Below are positions 9,420 to 19,762 of a stretch of DNA of 64,000 nucleotides, in pieces; the stretch's first letter is position 1, and every line of letters starts with the position of its first letter. Made by a program: the position numbers and the translations under genes. Under the pieces are notes generated by a model. It searched no databases. It was not told the DNA's origin and saw only the letters and a list, made by a program, of their open reading frames with translations. The DNA is from Janthinobacterium sp. CG3. GTDB taxonomy: Bacteria > Pseudomonadota > Gammaproteobacteria > Burkholderiales > Burkholderiaceae_D. Location of the stretch: assembly GCF_000344615.1 (NCBI RefSeq), contig NZ_KB467824.1:5405125-5469124 (forward strand), read 5' to 3'.

Positions 9420-9944
9420 TCATAGACCCAATGCGGTTTTGACCTTGGCTTGAATCTCCACGATGTGATGGCCCTTGCGAAGCACCGACCAATAACGCGC
9501 GCCGCCAGCGTGCCTGTTGCGCGAGCTTGACGCCACCACCTTGTCCCGGGAAACCAGGCTGGCCATTATTACTACCGCGCAGCGCAGGTTCACCAGCGGT
9601 TGCTCCAAGCTCTTCGCGGCGCGGTCCAGCGGCTCCAAAGTGTAATTCACGGCGTCCTCATAGCTCAACTGGAGCAATCCGACCGAGTCTATCCCCAGCG
9701 GCGCGGGTTCGTGATAAATCGCCGTCGGCTTCCATGCTGATTCGCGCCACGCTATCGCCACCAATAGTTCGGCCCAGAACTTGAGTTGGTGTTCCAGGCT
9801 CAACGTTGAGTAACCGGCGACAAATCCCTCGGGATTACCAAGGTCCAATGTGTTCTTCGCCGCGGCGACGGACGCGAGCAGTTGCTCAGACCACGGCTTG
9901 CGAACCGGCTTGTCGTCCCAGGACAGCATTCTCGGGTTGTTCAT
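9420..9944 (-). CDS. Lysozyme-like / lytic transglycosylase-related protein
   Basis: A 174-residue protein without an obvious signal peptide. The segment LLVAIAWRESAWKPTAIYHE followed by GLLQLSYEDA resembles the catalytic core of SLT-type lytic transglycosylases (a Glu-Ser pair and then a GLLQ motif), which cleave peptidoglycan glycan strands. The C-terminus ends with a short basic helix. Base composition is less GC-rich than mutS and the gene stands alone, which would fit transfer from a phage or plasmid. The absence of a leader suggests export by holin, T4SS/T6SS or lysis, or an inactive relative; I cannot decide. Confidence 0.6.
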   Translation of the reverse strand: MNNPRMLSWDDKPVRKPWSEQLLASVAAAKNTLDLGNPEGFVAGYSTLSLEHQLKFWAELLVAIAWRESAWKPTAIYHEPAPLGIDSVGLLQLSYEDAVNYTLEPLDRAAKSLEQPLVNLRCAVVIMASLVSRDKVVASSSRNRHAGGARYWSVLRKGHHIVEIQAKVKTALGL

Positions 9945-10304
9945 GGGTACTCTCTTCGGAAATTCGACGCATCAGGAAGCGTGAAGCGTGAAGCCACACC
10001 GGCTAGTTCTACAGTGACGACTGTATCGGGAAGGGCGGGGAGGAAGGGGACAATGCGTGCGGTTGTTGTTTTGAGTCATTCGGGATGACGGCATGCACAT
10101 CTCTTCATATTGCAAAACAATCGCCGACATTTCCCTGGCACCCGGCGTGTACTGGGTGCGCGTGGAAAACCTGCGCGCCGCGCCGGCATTCGCCGGCGGG
10201 CCGATCCACTTGTATATCTATCCGTTCGATTTGGGCAAACGAGGAGCGCACGGCGCCGGCCCCGCAGCGGACAGTTCGGTGCCGCCGCGGAGCCGCCTCG
10301 CCGC
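9945..10304. other. Intergenic region, no confident gene
   Basis: A 360-base stretch between two minus-strand genes. A plus-strand reading from 10093 gives SLAPGVYWVRVENL and HLYIYPFDLGKRG, which look protein-like, but it then runs antisense through the hemerythrin gene. It could be a decayed fragment. No other feature is seen. Confidence 0.35.
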
Positions 10305-10820
10305 CTATTGCACCGAGGGCAGTTCGACTTCCTCTTTGCGCGCCTCGATGGCCTGGCCCAGCGCGGCCAGGTCGAGCTTGGCTTTTTTCGCCTTCGGAAA
10401 CATCTCGCCTTCCTCTTCCTTGACGTGGTGCTCGATTTGCTCCGACAACACCTTGACCTTGGCGTCGTACAGCTCGTCGGCCGGCTCCATGGCGAGGATC
10501 TGCGCGATCAGCTCCTTGGCCGAGGCGTGCTCGACCGTTGCTTCGTCGATCAGGTCTTCGTTGTCGCCGTTGGCCTCGCGCACGGCGGGGTAGAAAATCT
10601 CCTCTTCGGCCGTCGCGTGCCTGGTCAATTCCAGGCAAATCTCGTGCGCCAGTTTTTTCTTCTTGGCCGGGGAGCGGTCGCTCAGCGCCTCGTACTGCTC
10701 GAACAGCGCCTTGACGTGCTCATGGTCCTGCGTCAGCACCGCGATGGCGTCGCGTTGTTTGGCCGATTCGGTGGGGATTTTTTTCGGGATTGCTTGCGCG
10801 GTTTTGCTTGTGGCGGTCAT
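10305..10820 (-). CDS. Hemerythrin HHE domain protein (copy 1)
   Basis: A 171-residue soluble four-helix hemerythrin-type protein, likely with a non-heme di-iron site sensing or buffering O2, NO or oxidative stress. Ligand-type residues appear in DHEHVKALFEQYE, HATAEEEIFYPAV, EHASAKELI and [13 protein letters not shown], giving the expected H-HxxxE-H-HxxxE layout. The first 25 residues are Lys/Ala/Thr-rich and probably disordered. A paralogue at 18611-19069 is very similar across the core. It appears monocistronic. The exact ligand function is not demonstrated. Confidence 0.88.
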   Translation of the reverse strand: MTATSKTAQAIPKKIPTESAKQRDAIAVLTQDHEHVKALFEQYEALSDRSPAKKKKLAHEICLELTRHATAEEEIFYPAVREANGDNEDLIDEATVEHASAKELIAQILAMEPADELYDAKVKVLSEQIEHHVKEEEGEMFPKAKKAKLDLAALGQAIEARKEEVELPSVQ

Positions 10821-11097
10821 GCTGGCTCTCCTTAGGGGTGCTTGGCCAGCGCTGAATTACGGGCCAATGCGTTATAGAAATTACACTATAATCTGTTGCC
10901 AAAATTCAGGGATAGGCGGATTCGCCAGCGCTTTGTAGGATTTTGGCGCGTCGTGTCGCAAACGGCGCCGCGCCCCCTTTCCAAGCTCGGATCGGCCTGC
11001 GAACGGTAGAAATTAGTGCTTAATGACAATTTTGTGGAATAAAAACGGGTTAATTGCACCGGACGATACAGAAAGTGCGAGCATATCCCGCCATTTT

Positions 11098-11106
11098 TGC
11101 TAGAAT
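11098..11106 (+). promoter_or_regulatory. Extended -10 promoter of the cold-shock gene
   Basis: TGC followed by TAGAAT forms an extended -10 element with no good -35. Transcription from about 11113 would give a leader of roughly 94 bases before the cold-shock start codon, as is usual for cspA-type mRNAs whose leaders control translation. Confidence 0.55.
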
Positions 11107-11206
11107 GAGCTTTGCTCGGCCAGCGTTGCGCCGTTAGTTGGCGTTTAATGACTGCTGCGAAGAACTGGTTTGTGCATCCTGAAACTTACTGATATTGGAA
11201 ATTGAA

Positions 11207-11410
11207 ATGGCAAATGGCATTGTAAAATGGTTTAACGACGCAAAAGGTTTCGGTTTCATCACGCCAGACGAAGGCGGCGAAGACCTGTTCGCGCATTTCT
11301 CGGCGATCAACTCGAATGGCTTCAAATCTTTGGCTGAAAACCAACGCGTCACTTTCGACGTGACCACCGGCCCTAAAGGCAAGCAAGCGTCGAACATCCA
11401 GCCACAGTAA
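11207..11410 (+). CDS. Cold-shock protein, CspA family
   Basis: A 67-residue single cold-shock domain that binds single-stranded RNA or DNA. Both RNA-binding motifs are intact: KGFGFI (RNP1) and DLFAHF (RNP2). The protein starts [14 protein letters not shown] at ATG 11207; the in-frame TTG four codons upstream would add MEIE and is not supported. A long leader and its own terminator indicate a monocistronic unit controlled at the RNA level. Which csp paralogue this is cannot be told from sequence alone. Confidence 0.95.
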   Translation: MANGIVKWFNDAKGFGFITPDEGGEDLFAHFSAINSNGFKSLAENQRVTFDVTTGPKGKQASNIQPQ

Positions 11411-11433
11411 TGTGCTGATCGAGCCGTAAAAGG

Positions 11434-11461
11434 AAGGTCCTCTATTGAGGGCTTTTTTTTC
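11434..11461 (+). terminator. Rho-independent terminator after the cold-shock gene
   Basis: The hairpin AAGGTCCTC / GAGGGCTTT with a TATT loop (two G-T pairs) leads into a run of T. It lies 24 bases past the stop codon. Confidence 0.8.
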
Positions 11462-11838
11462 GCCCGCATATTCGGCGCCGCCCGCCGCCCGCCGCGCGCG
11501 ATGCGCCCCGCCCCGTCTTCTCCCCACCCCCCTTTTTTTCTCCGGCCCGCGTGCCCCAGCCACGGCGCCGCGCTAACGCATTACGCTGAACCCTGACGCT
11601 GAAAAAGTAAGCGCTCCTCCCCCGGCCGCAGGCGATCCGCCCTGGTTCGCCGGGCGGCTCTGTTACCATCCGCCCTGTGATCCGGCCGCGATCTTGTTGA
11701 TGCGGTCGGGTTGGGGCGTTACACTGGGTGCAACCAGCAATGCCAGCAACATATTTTCCGACCTAAGCGATGGCCGGTCCGGCGTACCCGCTCGGCCGCC
11801 CGGCGCAGCTTTTGCATACTTTTTTACAGGACCGCCGC
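11462..11838. other. Intergenic region between the cold-shock gene and folE
   Basis: About 380 bases of GC-rich DNA holding no supported gene. The last part must contain the folE promoter, but I see no consensus elements. Confidence 0.5.
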
Positions 11839-12543
11839 ATGTCAACTGATTTGACACACTTCACACCCGTCAACGTTCCGGTCTCCGAGCGCATCCGCCA
11901 GCGCCTGGTGGCCAGCAAGACGCGTTTCCACGCCAACGACAACATCGCCCCGTTCATCGAGCCGGGCGAGCTGGACGCCTTGCTCGACGAAGTCAGCGCC
12001 AAGCTGCAGGGGGTGCTGGAGAGCCTGGTCATCGACACCGTCAGCGACCACAACACGCAAGACACCGGGCGCCGCGTCGCCAAGATGTTCATCAACGAGG
12101 TGTTCGGCGGGCGCTACGTGCCGATGCCGCCGGTGACCGAGTTTCCCAACGCCGCGCATTTGAACGAGCTGATGATCATCGGCCCGATCACCGTGCGCAG
12201 CGCCTGCTCGCACCACCTGTGCCCGGTGATCGGCAAGGTCTGGATCGGCGTCATGCCGAACGAGCACTCGAACCTGATCGGCCTGTCCAAATACGCCCGC
12301 ATCGCCAACTGGATCATGAGCCGGCCGCAGATCCAAGAGGAGGCGGTGGTGCAACTGGCCGACCTGCTGCAGGAAAAAATGCAGCCGGACGGCTTGGCCG
12401 TGGTGATGGAGGCCGACCATTTTTGCATGCAGTGGCGCGGCGTCAAGGACATGGACGCGAAAATGATCAACAGTGTGATGCACGGCTCGTTTCAAAAGGA
12501 TCCGGCGCTGCGGCGCGAGTTCCTGTCCCTGATTAAACGCTAA
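11839..12543 (+). CDS. folE: GTP cyclohydrolase I
   Basis: Converts GTP to dihydroneopterin triphosphate, first step of folate and tetrahydrobiopterin-type pterin synthesis. It has 234 residues from ATG 11839. The zinc-site Cys/His segment CSHHLCPVIGKVWIGVMP and the GLSKYARI motif are present, with the later HFCMQWRG providing the second zinc cysteine. The extra 23 codons upstream of this ATG have no similarity. A BLUF photoreceptor gene begins 18 bases downstream, so the two are likely co-transcribed. Confidence 0.95.
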   Translation: MSTDLTHFTPVNVPVSERIRQRLVASKTRFHANDNIAPFIEPGELDALLDEVSAKLQGVLESLVIDTVSDHNTQDTGRRVAKMFINEVFGGRYVPMPPVTEFPNAAHLNELMIIGPITVRSACSHHLCPVIGKVWIGVMPNEHSNLIGLSKYARIANWIMSRPQIQEEAVVQLADLLQEKMQPDGLAVVMEADHFCMQWRGVKDMDAKMINSVMHGSFQKDPALRREFLSLIKR

Positions 12544-12561
12544 TTTATCCGAAAGGCCACC

Positions 12562-12987
12562 ATGCTAGTTCGACTTTTGTATGCCAGCCGCGTCGTCGCC
12601 GGCGCCGCGCCGGAGGCGATCCACGACATCATCCAGCAGGCGCAAGCGCACAATCCGCAGCACGGCATCACCGGCATCCTGTGCCACAGCGAGCGCGTTT
12701 TCATGCAGGTACTCGAGGGCGGGCGCGAACCGATCAACGCGCTGTACGGCCAGATTTTGCGCGACCCGCGCCACACCGACGTGGTGCTGCTGCACTACGA
12801 GGAGATCAACGAGCGGCGCTACGCCTGCTGGACCATGGGACAGGCCAACCTGGCCAAGGTCAACGCCTCCATCCTGCTGCGCTTTTCGACGCTGCCGGAG
12901 TTGAACCCGCACGCCATGTCGGGCAAGAACTCGCTGGCGCTGATCGACGAACTGGCGGCCAGCGCGGCCATCATCGGCCGCGCCTAG
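12562..12987 (+). CDS. BLUF domain blue-light sensor
   Basis: A 141-residue stand-alone FAD photoreceptor. Key BLUF residues are visible: Tyr7 in LLYAS, Asn in NPQHGITGIL, Gln in FMQVLEG, and a Trp-Met pair in ACWTMGQ. No output domain is attached, so it must signal by protein contact, as short BLUF proteins do. It follows folE by 18 bases with GAAAGG as ribosome site. Linkage to folate or flavin/pterin metabolism is suggested only by this adjacency. The C-terminal 40 residues form the usual capping helices. Confidence 0.93.
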   Translation: MLVRLLYASRVVAGAAPEAIHDIIQQAQAHNPQHGITGILCHSERVFMQVLEGGREPINALYGQILRDPRHTDVVLLHYEEINERRYACWTMGQANLAKVNASILLRFSTLPELNPHAMSGKNSLALIDELAASAAIIGRA

Positions 12988-13200
12988 TCGGTTGCCGCAG
13001 CCGGTTCCCCGTTCTACGCCACTCCTTGCGCCAGATCAGCCGGCCCAAGCGCCTATCCGGTTTGGTGCAACAGCGAACAGAAATGCCGTTGGATACGCTC
13101 TATTGTGGAGTCGCTGGTTTGTTTGCAGCCTCATGCAAGCGCCAGCGGCAACGCCGCATTTTTCTTCGGCATTTTTGTTCATTTCACCCAAGGAGATAGC

Positions 13201-13755
13201 ATGACTAACCAAGACAACACTTCGAGCATGGTGACCGGCCTGTTCAACGACCGCGACAGCGCCGAACGCGCCTACAATTCCGCGCTCTCGCGCGGCTACA
13301 GCAAGGACGACGTATCGCTTGTGATGTCCGACGAAACGCGCAAGCGCCATTTCGCCGGCGGCGACACCGTTGAAACCGAATTGGGCAGCAAGGCCGCCGA
13401 GGGCGCCGGCATTGGCGCCGGTATCGGCGGCACCATCGGCGCCGTACTGGCCGGCATTGCCGCGTTAGGCACCAGCCTGGTGGTTCCCGGCCTGGGCCTG
13501 GTGGTGGCCGGCCCGCTGGCCGCCGCGATTGCCGGCGCCGGCGCCGGCGGCGTCACCGGCGGGCTGATCGGCGCGCTGGTCGGCGCCGGCATTCCCGAGG
13601 AGCGGGTGCAGCATTATGAGCAGGGCATCAATCAGGGCGGCATCCTGATGGGCCTGCGCACCCGTTCGCCGGAAGATGCGCAGCATATCGAGAGCAGCTG
13701 GAAAGAGAGCTCCGGCCAGCACGTCGTGGGGCCGTCGAGCAGGAACCTGATGTAA
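13201..13755 (+). CDS. Glycine-rich stress-type membrane-associated protein
   Basis: A 184-residue protein. The N-terminus (TGLFNDRDSAERAYNSALSRGYSKDDVSLVMSD) resembles the general stress protein 17M-type fold, in which a variable residue pair and a helix precede a beta strand. The middle (residues 60-125) is a Gly/Ala-rich hydrophobic stretch with glycine-zipper character (GAGIGAGIGGTIGAV). The C-terminal part repeats the N-terminal pattern, ending in LRTRSPEDAQHIESSW. ATG 13201 is preceded by AAGGAGA at ideal spacing. The role is unknown; membrane insertion or envelope stress is a reasonable inference. Confidence 0.75.
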   Translation: MTNQDNTSSMVTGLFNDRDSAERAYNSALSRGYSKDDVSLVMSDETRKRHFAGGDTVETELGSKAAEGAGIGAGIGGTIGAVLAGIAALGTSLVVPGLGLVVAGPLAAAIAGAGAGGVTGGLIGALVGAGIPEERVQHYEQGINQGGILMGLRTRSPEDAQHIESSWKESSGQHVVGPSSRNLM

Positions 13756-13965
13756 GGCGTGTACGGCGCGGCGAGCCGCTCGCGACCGGCTGCGCCGTTT
13801 CCGCTTGGCCGGTGTAGGCGCGCTTACCTCTTGCGCGCCGCCGCTTGTCCTACCCGGCCACAGCCGGAACGCCCCTTCCGGGCGCCGCGCGCGGCGGCCA
13901 CACTGGCCTTTCAAGCCATGTTGGCCGGCGATCCCGCCGGCCGGTTCTTTTCGGAAGGAAGCGTG

Positions 13966-14988
13966 ATGATGGATTCCTGGGGCGCCATGTGGCCCAACCT
14001 TGTGCTGCCGTGGCAGGCGCCGGATGCTATCGGTAAATTGTTTTTCGACTTCGCCTACCCGGCCGCCTACCCCGTCGCGCCGCCGCGGCGCCAGCCCGGC
14101 GGCGCCTTCGTGGCGCGGCGCTACGCCAACGACGCCGGCGCGCGCGACTACAAACTCTATATTCCCTCCGCCTACACCGGGCAGCCGCTGCCGCTGCTGG
14201 TCATGCTGCACGGTTGCAGCCAGAGCGCCGACGAGTTCGCCACCGAGACGCGCATGAATCTGCTGGCGGAGGCGCGCCAATGCTTCGTCGCCTATCCCGA
14301 GCAGTCGTCGTCGGCGAATTGCGCCAAATGCTGGAACTGGTTCAACCAGCGCGACCAGCAACGCGGCCAGGGCGAGCCGTCCATCATCGCCGGCATCGCG
14401 CGCGAAGTCATCGCCGACTACGGCGTCGACACCGCGCGCGTGTTCATCGCCGGCCTGTCGGCCGGCGGCGCCATGGCCGTCGTCCTGGGTCGCACCTATC
14501 CGGACGTGTTCAAGGCCGTCGGCAGCCATTCGGGCTTGCCGTACGGCGCCGCCAACGACGCCGGCTCGGCCATGGATGTGATGCGCAACGGCGCCGCCGC
14601 ATGGGCGCCCGGCGCCGTTGCGCCGCCGCCGCGGCCCATGCGCACCATCGTGTTCCATGGCGACGGCGACACCACGGTCCACCCCAGCCACGGCGCCGGC
14701 ATCATTCGCCAGTCGCTGATGGCGGCTCAGACCGAGCCCGACGCCGCGCAGCCGTGGCGGCCGCTGGTGCGCCAGCGCGTCGGCGCGGGGCGCGACTATA
14801 CCCACAACGTGCACTGCGACGGCAGCGGCGAAATGATCGCCGAGGAGTGGATTGTGCATGGCGCCGGCCACGCCTGGTGCGGCGGCCACGGCGGCCCCGG
14901 ACCGGACGCCGCCAGCGAAATGCTGCGTTTCTTTTTACCGGTGGAGGCATCCCAGCCGCGGCCGGCCGGCCATGGCGCGCCGGGCTAG
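13966..14988 (+). CDS. PHB depolymerase family esterase
   Basis: A 340-residue alpha/beta hydrolase of the poly(3-hydroxybutyrate) depolymerase / LpqC-like family. The oxyanion-hole motif MLHGCSQSA, the nucleophile elbow GLSAGGAMA, the acid in FHGDGDTTVHP and the His in HGAGHAWCGG complete the catalytic set. There is no signal peptide, so it probably acts inside the cell on polymer or oligomer esters. ATG 13966 is chosen because GGAAGGA precedes it; GTG 13963 and ATG 13969 are alternatives. The substrate is not determined. Confidence 0.85.
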   Translation: MMDSWGAMWPNLVLPWQAPDAIGKLFFDFAYPAAYPVAPPRRQPGGAFVARRYANDAGARDYKLYIPSAYTGQPLPLLVMLHGCSQSADEFATETRMNLLAEARQCFVAYPEQSSSANCAKCWNWFNQRDQQRGQGEPSIIAGIAREVIADYGVDTARVFIAGLSAGGAMAVVLGRTYPDVFKAVGSHSGLPYGAANDAGSAMDVMRNGAAAWAPGAVAPPPRPMRTIVFHGDGDTTVHPSHGAGIIRQSLMAAQTEPDAAQPWRPLVRQRVGAGRDYTHNVHCDGSGEMIAEEWIVHGAGHAWCGGHGGPGPDAASEMLRFFLPVEASQPRPAGHGAPG

Positions 14989-15202
14989 GCGGATGGCGCG
15001 ACAAGCTTGTTTTTTCCTCAATGCGGGTATTTTTGTAGGATAAAGATGATATTTTGCAATGTCCCCAGCCTACATTTGCGCGTCGGAATGTCCCACGCCC
15101 ATATGTGCGCTGCAGGACTAAAGTAGTACTCATCAGCAGCGCAGGGCGCTAATGTGATCCACACGGCATATTCCGAAGGATCGATCTGACGACGAGGCCG
15201 CT

Positions 15203-16024
15203 ATGCAAAACCTTCAGACCAACGCTGCCACCCAAGCAGCCAGTGCCAACAACCAGAGCGCCGCCCGCGGCGCCTTCGGCCCGGCGGTACTTTCCGCCGC
15301 CGTCAGCGTGACCGGCGCGCAGCAGAACGAACTGCTCAGGGCGCTCGACCGGGCCGACCTGGAACGCCTGTTTGCCCACCTTGAACTGGTCGTCCTGCCG
15401 GCCGGTAAAAAACTCTTCGACTGTGGCGACAAGATCGATTACAGCTATTTCCCGACCAACGCCATCGTCTCGCTGATGTATGTGATGGAAGACGGCGCCA
15501 GCACTGAAATCGCCGTCGTCGGGCGCGAGGGCGTGGTCGGCGTGGCGCTGTTCGAGGCCGAGCGCGCCACCTGCAGCGCGGTGGTGCAAATCGCCGGCTA
15601 CGGCTACCGCTTGCACACCTCGTTCCTGCGCGAAGTGTTCTACGAGGGCGGCGCGCTGGCCCAATTGTTGATGCGCTATAACAGCGCGCTGTTTGCGCAA
15701 CTGGCCCAGAACGTCGTCGGCGGACGCCATTGCACGATCGAGCAAAAGCTGTGCCGCTGGCTGCTCGACCGCCTGGACCGTTCGCTGTCTCCCGACATCA
15801 AAGTGACCCAGGACAGCATGGCCAATATGCTCGGTGTGCGCCGCGAAAGCATTACCGCCACCGCCTGCAAGCTGCAGGACGAGGGCTTGATCGAATACAG
15901 CCGCGGCAAGGTGACGGTGCTCGACCGCGAAGGCCTGGAGCTGTCCGCCGGGACCTGCTACCGCGCCGCCAAAGCCGGCTACGAGCAGATGCAGGCGCAG
16001 ATCCACACGCCGATGCACAACTAG
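15203..16024 (+). CDS. Crp/Fnr family transcriptional regulator
   Basis: A 273-residue regulator with a cyclic-nucleotide-binding-type fold (about residues 50-170) and a C-terminal winged helix (TQDSMANMLGVRRESITATACKLQDEGL split over residues 210-240). The FNR-type N-terminal cysteine cluster is absent, and the nucleotide-phosphate motif is not canonical, so the effector is unknown. The Q-rich first 35 residues look disordered. It stands alone between the esterase and an Nramp gene. Whether it controls the nos cluster 8 kb away cannot be read from the sequence. Confidence 0.88.
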   Translation: MQNLQTNAATQAASANNQSAARGAFGPAVLSAAVSVTGAQQNELLRALDRADLERLFAHLELVVLPAGKKLFDCGDKIDYSYFPTNAIVSLMYVMEDGASTEIAVVGREGVVGVALFEAERATCSAVVQIAGYGYRLHTSFLREVFYEGGALAQLLMRYNSALFAQLAQNVVGGRHCTIEQKLCRWLLDRLDRSLSPDIKVTQDSMANMLGVRRESITATACKLQDEGLIEYSRGKVTVLDREGLELSAGTCYRAAKAGYEQMQAQIHTPMHN

Positions 16025-16171
16025 GGTACCGGCTTGGGTTGCGGCGAGGCGGAGCGTGGCGCGTTAGCGTGCGCGCGTGCCGCGCGGTGACTACGGCGTG
16101 GGCAGCGAAACATGCCCTTACTACATAACGACGCCTCAACGAACGGGCAATCGAGGAAATGAAGGGACGCC

Positions 16172-17469
16172 ATGCAGGCATCGGCAACGGGCAAGGTCGC
16201 GGAAAAACAGGCTTCGCAAACTTGGCTGGGGAGATTGGGCCCTGGCCTGATCGCCGGCGCCGCCGACGACGATCCGAGCGGCATCGCCACATATTCGCAG
16301 GCCGGCGCGCAATTCGGTTTCGGCTTGCTGTGGACGATCTTGTTCACCTATCCCTTAATGGTTGGCATACAAATCGTCAGCGCGAAAATCGGCTGCGTCA
16401 GCGGGCACGGCCTGGCCACCAACATCCGCCGCCACTACCCCGCGTGGCTGCTCCATGCGATCGTCGGGCTGCTGCTGGTCGCCAATACCATTAACATCGC
16501 GGCCGACGTCGCCGCGATGGGGCAGGCGCTGGCGCTGCTGGTTCCCGGTCCGGCCCATCTGTTCGCCCTCGGCTTCGGTCTTGTGTCCATACTGCTGCAG
16601 CTATGCGTGCCCTACGGCCGCTATGTGCGCATCCTGAAATGGCTGACCCTGGCGCTACTGGCCTATTTCGCCGCCGCGATGGCGCTGAACATACCCTGGG
16701 CCGACGTGGCGCGCAGTACGCTGCTGCCGCAACTGCAATGGGACCGCGCCTACGTCACCACGGTCGTGGCCTTGTTCGGCACCACCATCAGTCCCTATCT
16801 GTTTTTTTGGCAAGCCTCGCAGGAGGTGGAAGACCTGAACGCCGACCCGCGCGCCCGGGCGTTGAGAAAAGCGCCCGAACTGGCCCCTGCCAATTTCCAA
16901 CGCATCAAGGTCGACACCTTTGCCGGCATGGCCTTCTCCAACCTGGTGGCTTTCTTCATCATGCTCACCAGCGCATTGGCCTTGCATGCCCACGGCCTCA
17001 CCGACATCGGCTCGGCGGCCGACGCGGCCAACGCGCTGCGCCCGGTCGCCGGCGAATTCGCCTTCGTCCTGTTCAGCGTCGGCATCATCGGCACCGGCCT
17101 TCTGGCGGTGCCGGTGCTCGCCGGCTCGGCCGCCTACGCCGTCGCGGGCGCGTTCAAATGGAAAAACAGTCTGGCGTTGCGGCCATCCGTGGCGAAGGAG
17201 TTCTACGGCATCGTCGTACTGTCGACCCTGATCGGCGTGGCGCTGTGTTTCACCAAGATCGATCCGTTCCAGGCCTTGTACTGGAGCGCGGTGATCAACG
17301 GCGTGATCTCGGTGCCGATCATGGCGGTGATGATGCTGATGGCCGCGCGCGCCGACGTCATGGGCCGGCTGACCATCTCGCGCCGTTTGGCCGTGCTGGG
17401 CTGGCTATGCACCGGCGTCATGGCCGCCGCTGTGGCGACGATGGCCTACGTGTCGCTGGCGGGCGCTTG

Positions 17470-17470
<1 letters not shown>
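16172..17470 (+). CDS. Nramp family divalent metal ion transporter
   Basis: A 432-residue integral membrane protein with about eleven helices. The first helix carries GPGLIAGAADDDPSGIATYS; the typical Nramp DPGN-type metal motif is here DDDPSG, the variant found in NRMT-like or divergent Nramp branches that can carry magnesium or other ions. A later helix has FGTTISPYLFFWQAS. The stop overlaps the start of the UvrA-like gene (TGATG), so the two are translationally coupled. The ion carried is uncertain; Mn, Fe or Mg are possible. Confidence 0.88.
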
Positions 17471-18564
<1,094 letters not shown>

Positions 18565-18610
18565 CAGCCCGCGGCGCGGCGCCGGCGCGGCCAACCGCGC
18601 GCGGCGGCGC

Positions 18611-19069
18611 TTACGCGACGGCCGCCTCCAACTGCTGCTTGAACGCGGCCATTTCCTCGCCCAGCGCGCCCAGGTCCACCTTGCTGTCTCGCACTTTCGG
18701 AAACATCTCGCCTTCCTCCTCGCCGACGTGGTGCTCGATCTGCTCGGACAGCACCTTGACTTTGGCGTCGTATAGCGCGTCGCCCGGATCCATGTCCATG
18801 ATCTGGGCGATCAGGTCTTTGGCGCTGGCGTGCTCGACCAACGCCTCGTCCATCAAGTCGCCGTCCTTGATCGGTTTGCGCACCGCCGGATAGAACACTT
18901 CTTCTTCCAGCTGGGCATGGATGGTCAATTCGCGGCAGATCTGGTCGGCGATCTTTTTTTTGCTCACTGTTGAGCGGTCGCTCAAGGCGTCGAATTGGGC
19001 GAACAAGGATGTCACTTTCTTGTGGTCGTCGACCAGCATGGCGATGGCGTCGTGCGGCGTGGTTTTCAT
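18611..19069 (-). CDS. Hemerythrin HHE domain protein (copy 2)
   Basis: A 152-residue paralogue of the protein at 10305-10820. The same metal-ligand pattern is present: [39 protein letters not shown] and [13 protein letters not shown]. The stretch [17 protein letters not shown] is identical in both. It lacks the basic N-terminal extension of copy 1. ATG 19069 follows CAGGAGCC; the longer in-frame extension upstream is not supported. It is convergent with the UvrA-like gene. An oxygen, NO or redox-buffering role is inferred from the family. Confidence 0.88.
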   Translation of the reverse strand: MKTTPHDAIAMLVDDHKKVTSLFAQFDALSDRSTVSKKKIADQICRELTIHAQLEEEVFYPAVRKPIKDGDLMDEALVEHASAKDLIAQIMDMDPGDALYDAKVKVLSEQIEHHVGEEEGEMFPKVRDSKVDLGALGEEMAAFKQQLEAAVA

Positions 19070-19161
19070 GGCGGCTCCTGGTTGGGTGAGCCTGCATCTT
19101 GCCGGCGCCTTCGGCGGCGGTATGTACGCTATCAAACAGATGAGTGCGCTTGGGGGCGCCG

Positions 19162-19626
19162 CTACAGCGGCAACGCCGTTTCGTACTTCACCTCGCGCAT
19201 CGTCACGCTGGTGTTGACCTGGGCCACGCCGTGCAGTTTGAACAGCACGTCGTGCAGAAAGTTTTGGTACGCGTCCATGTCCGGCACCACCACCTTCACC
19301 ATATAGTCGGAGCCGGTGGTTTCGTAGCATTCGACGACCTCGCTGCGGGCCTGCATCGCGCTCTCGAACGCCGCCACCACCTCGGCCGAGTGGCGGTTCA
19401 GCGACACGTTCGCCAGGCAGCACACCATCAGCCCGACCTTGCGCCGGTCGACGATGGCGGCGTAGCGCTTGATGTAGCCGTTGTCCTCCAATTCCTTTTG
19501 CCGGCGCCAGCACGGCGTGGCCGACAGACCGACCTTTTCGGCCAGCTCGGCGGTCGAGATACGGCTGTTTTTCTGCAACTCCGCGAGTATTTTGAGGGAT
19601 GCCGCATCGAGGGGATGGTTTTTCAT
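19162..19626 (-). CDS. Lrp/AsnC family transcriptional regulator
   Basis: A 154-residue DNA-binding regulator. The N-terminal helix-turn-helix lies in LDAASLKILAELQKNSRIS and LAEKVGLSATPCWRRQKELE, followed by the RAM effector domain (VKVVVPDMDAYQNFL). It is divergent from the indolepyruvate:ferredoxin oxidoreductase gene with 136 bases between starts, the usual arrangement for Lrp-type control of amino-acid or aromatic-acid catabolism. Regulation of that gene by an amino acid or its oxo-acid is therefore likely, though inferred from position. Confidence 0.93.
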   Translation of the reverse strand: MKNHPLDAASLKILAELQKNSRISTAELAEKVGLSATPCWRRQKELEDNGYIKRYAAIVDRRKVGLMVCCLANVSLNRHSAEVVAAFESAMQARSEVVECYETTGSDYMVKVVVPDMDAYQNFLHDVLFKLHGVAQVNTSVTMREVKYETALPL

Positions 19627-19762
19627 GTTTAGCCTGTAAACGAGTATGCTTATCCGAAATCTATCAGAAAGCCGGTGAGATAGGAATATTTATCCGCGTC
19701 CCCAGCACTATCATTTCTCTACTTAATAATGCCCACAGGGCGCTCTCGCAAAGGGTAGAAAA
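19627..19762. promoter_or_regulatory. Divergent lrp / ior control region
   Basis: 136 bases between two divergent starts. TTATCCG occurs twice in direct orientation at 19650 and 19690, exactly 40 bases apart (four helical turns), within similar AT-rich context. Such spacing would suit an octameric Lrp-type regulator. The sites are proposed, not proven. Confidence 0.35.

Noticed and set aside
10093..10304. Possible small gene starting MHISSYCKTIAD
   Set aside because: The first 50 residues look protein-like, but it continues antisense to hemerythrin and I recognise no family; recorded only as a possible fragment.
14994..15025. Terminator after the PHB depolymerase-like gene
   Set aside because: ACAAGCTTGT followed by T-run is a short palindrome with no loop, so a stable hairpin is unlikely.
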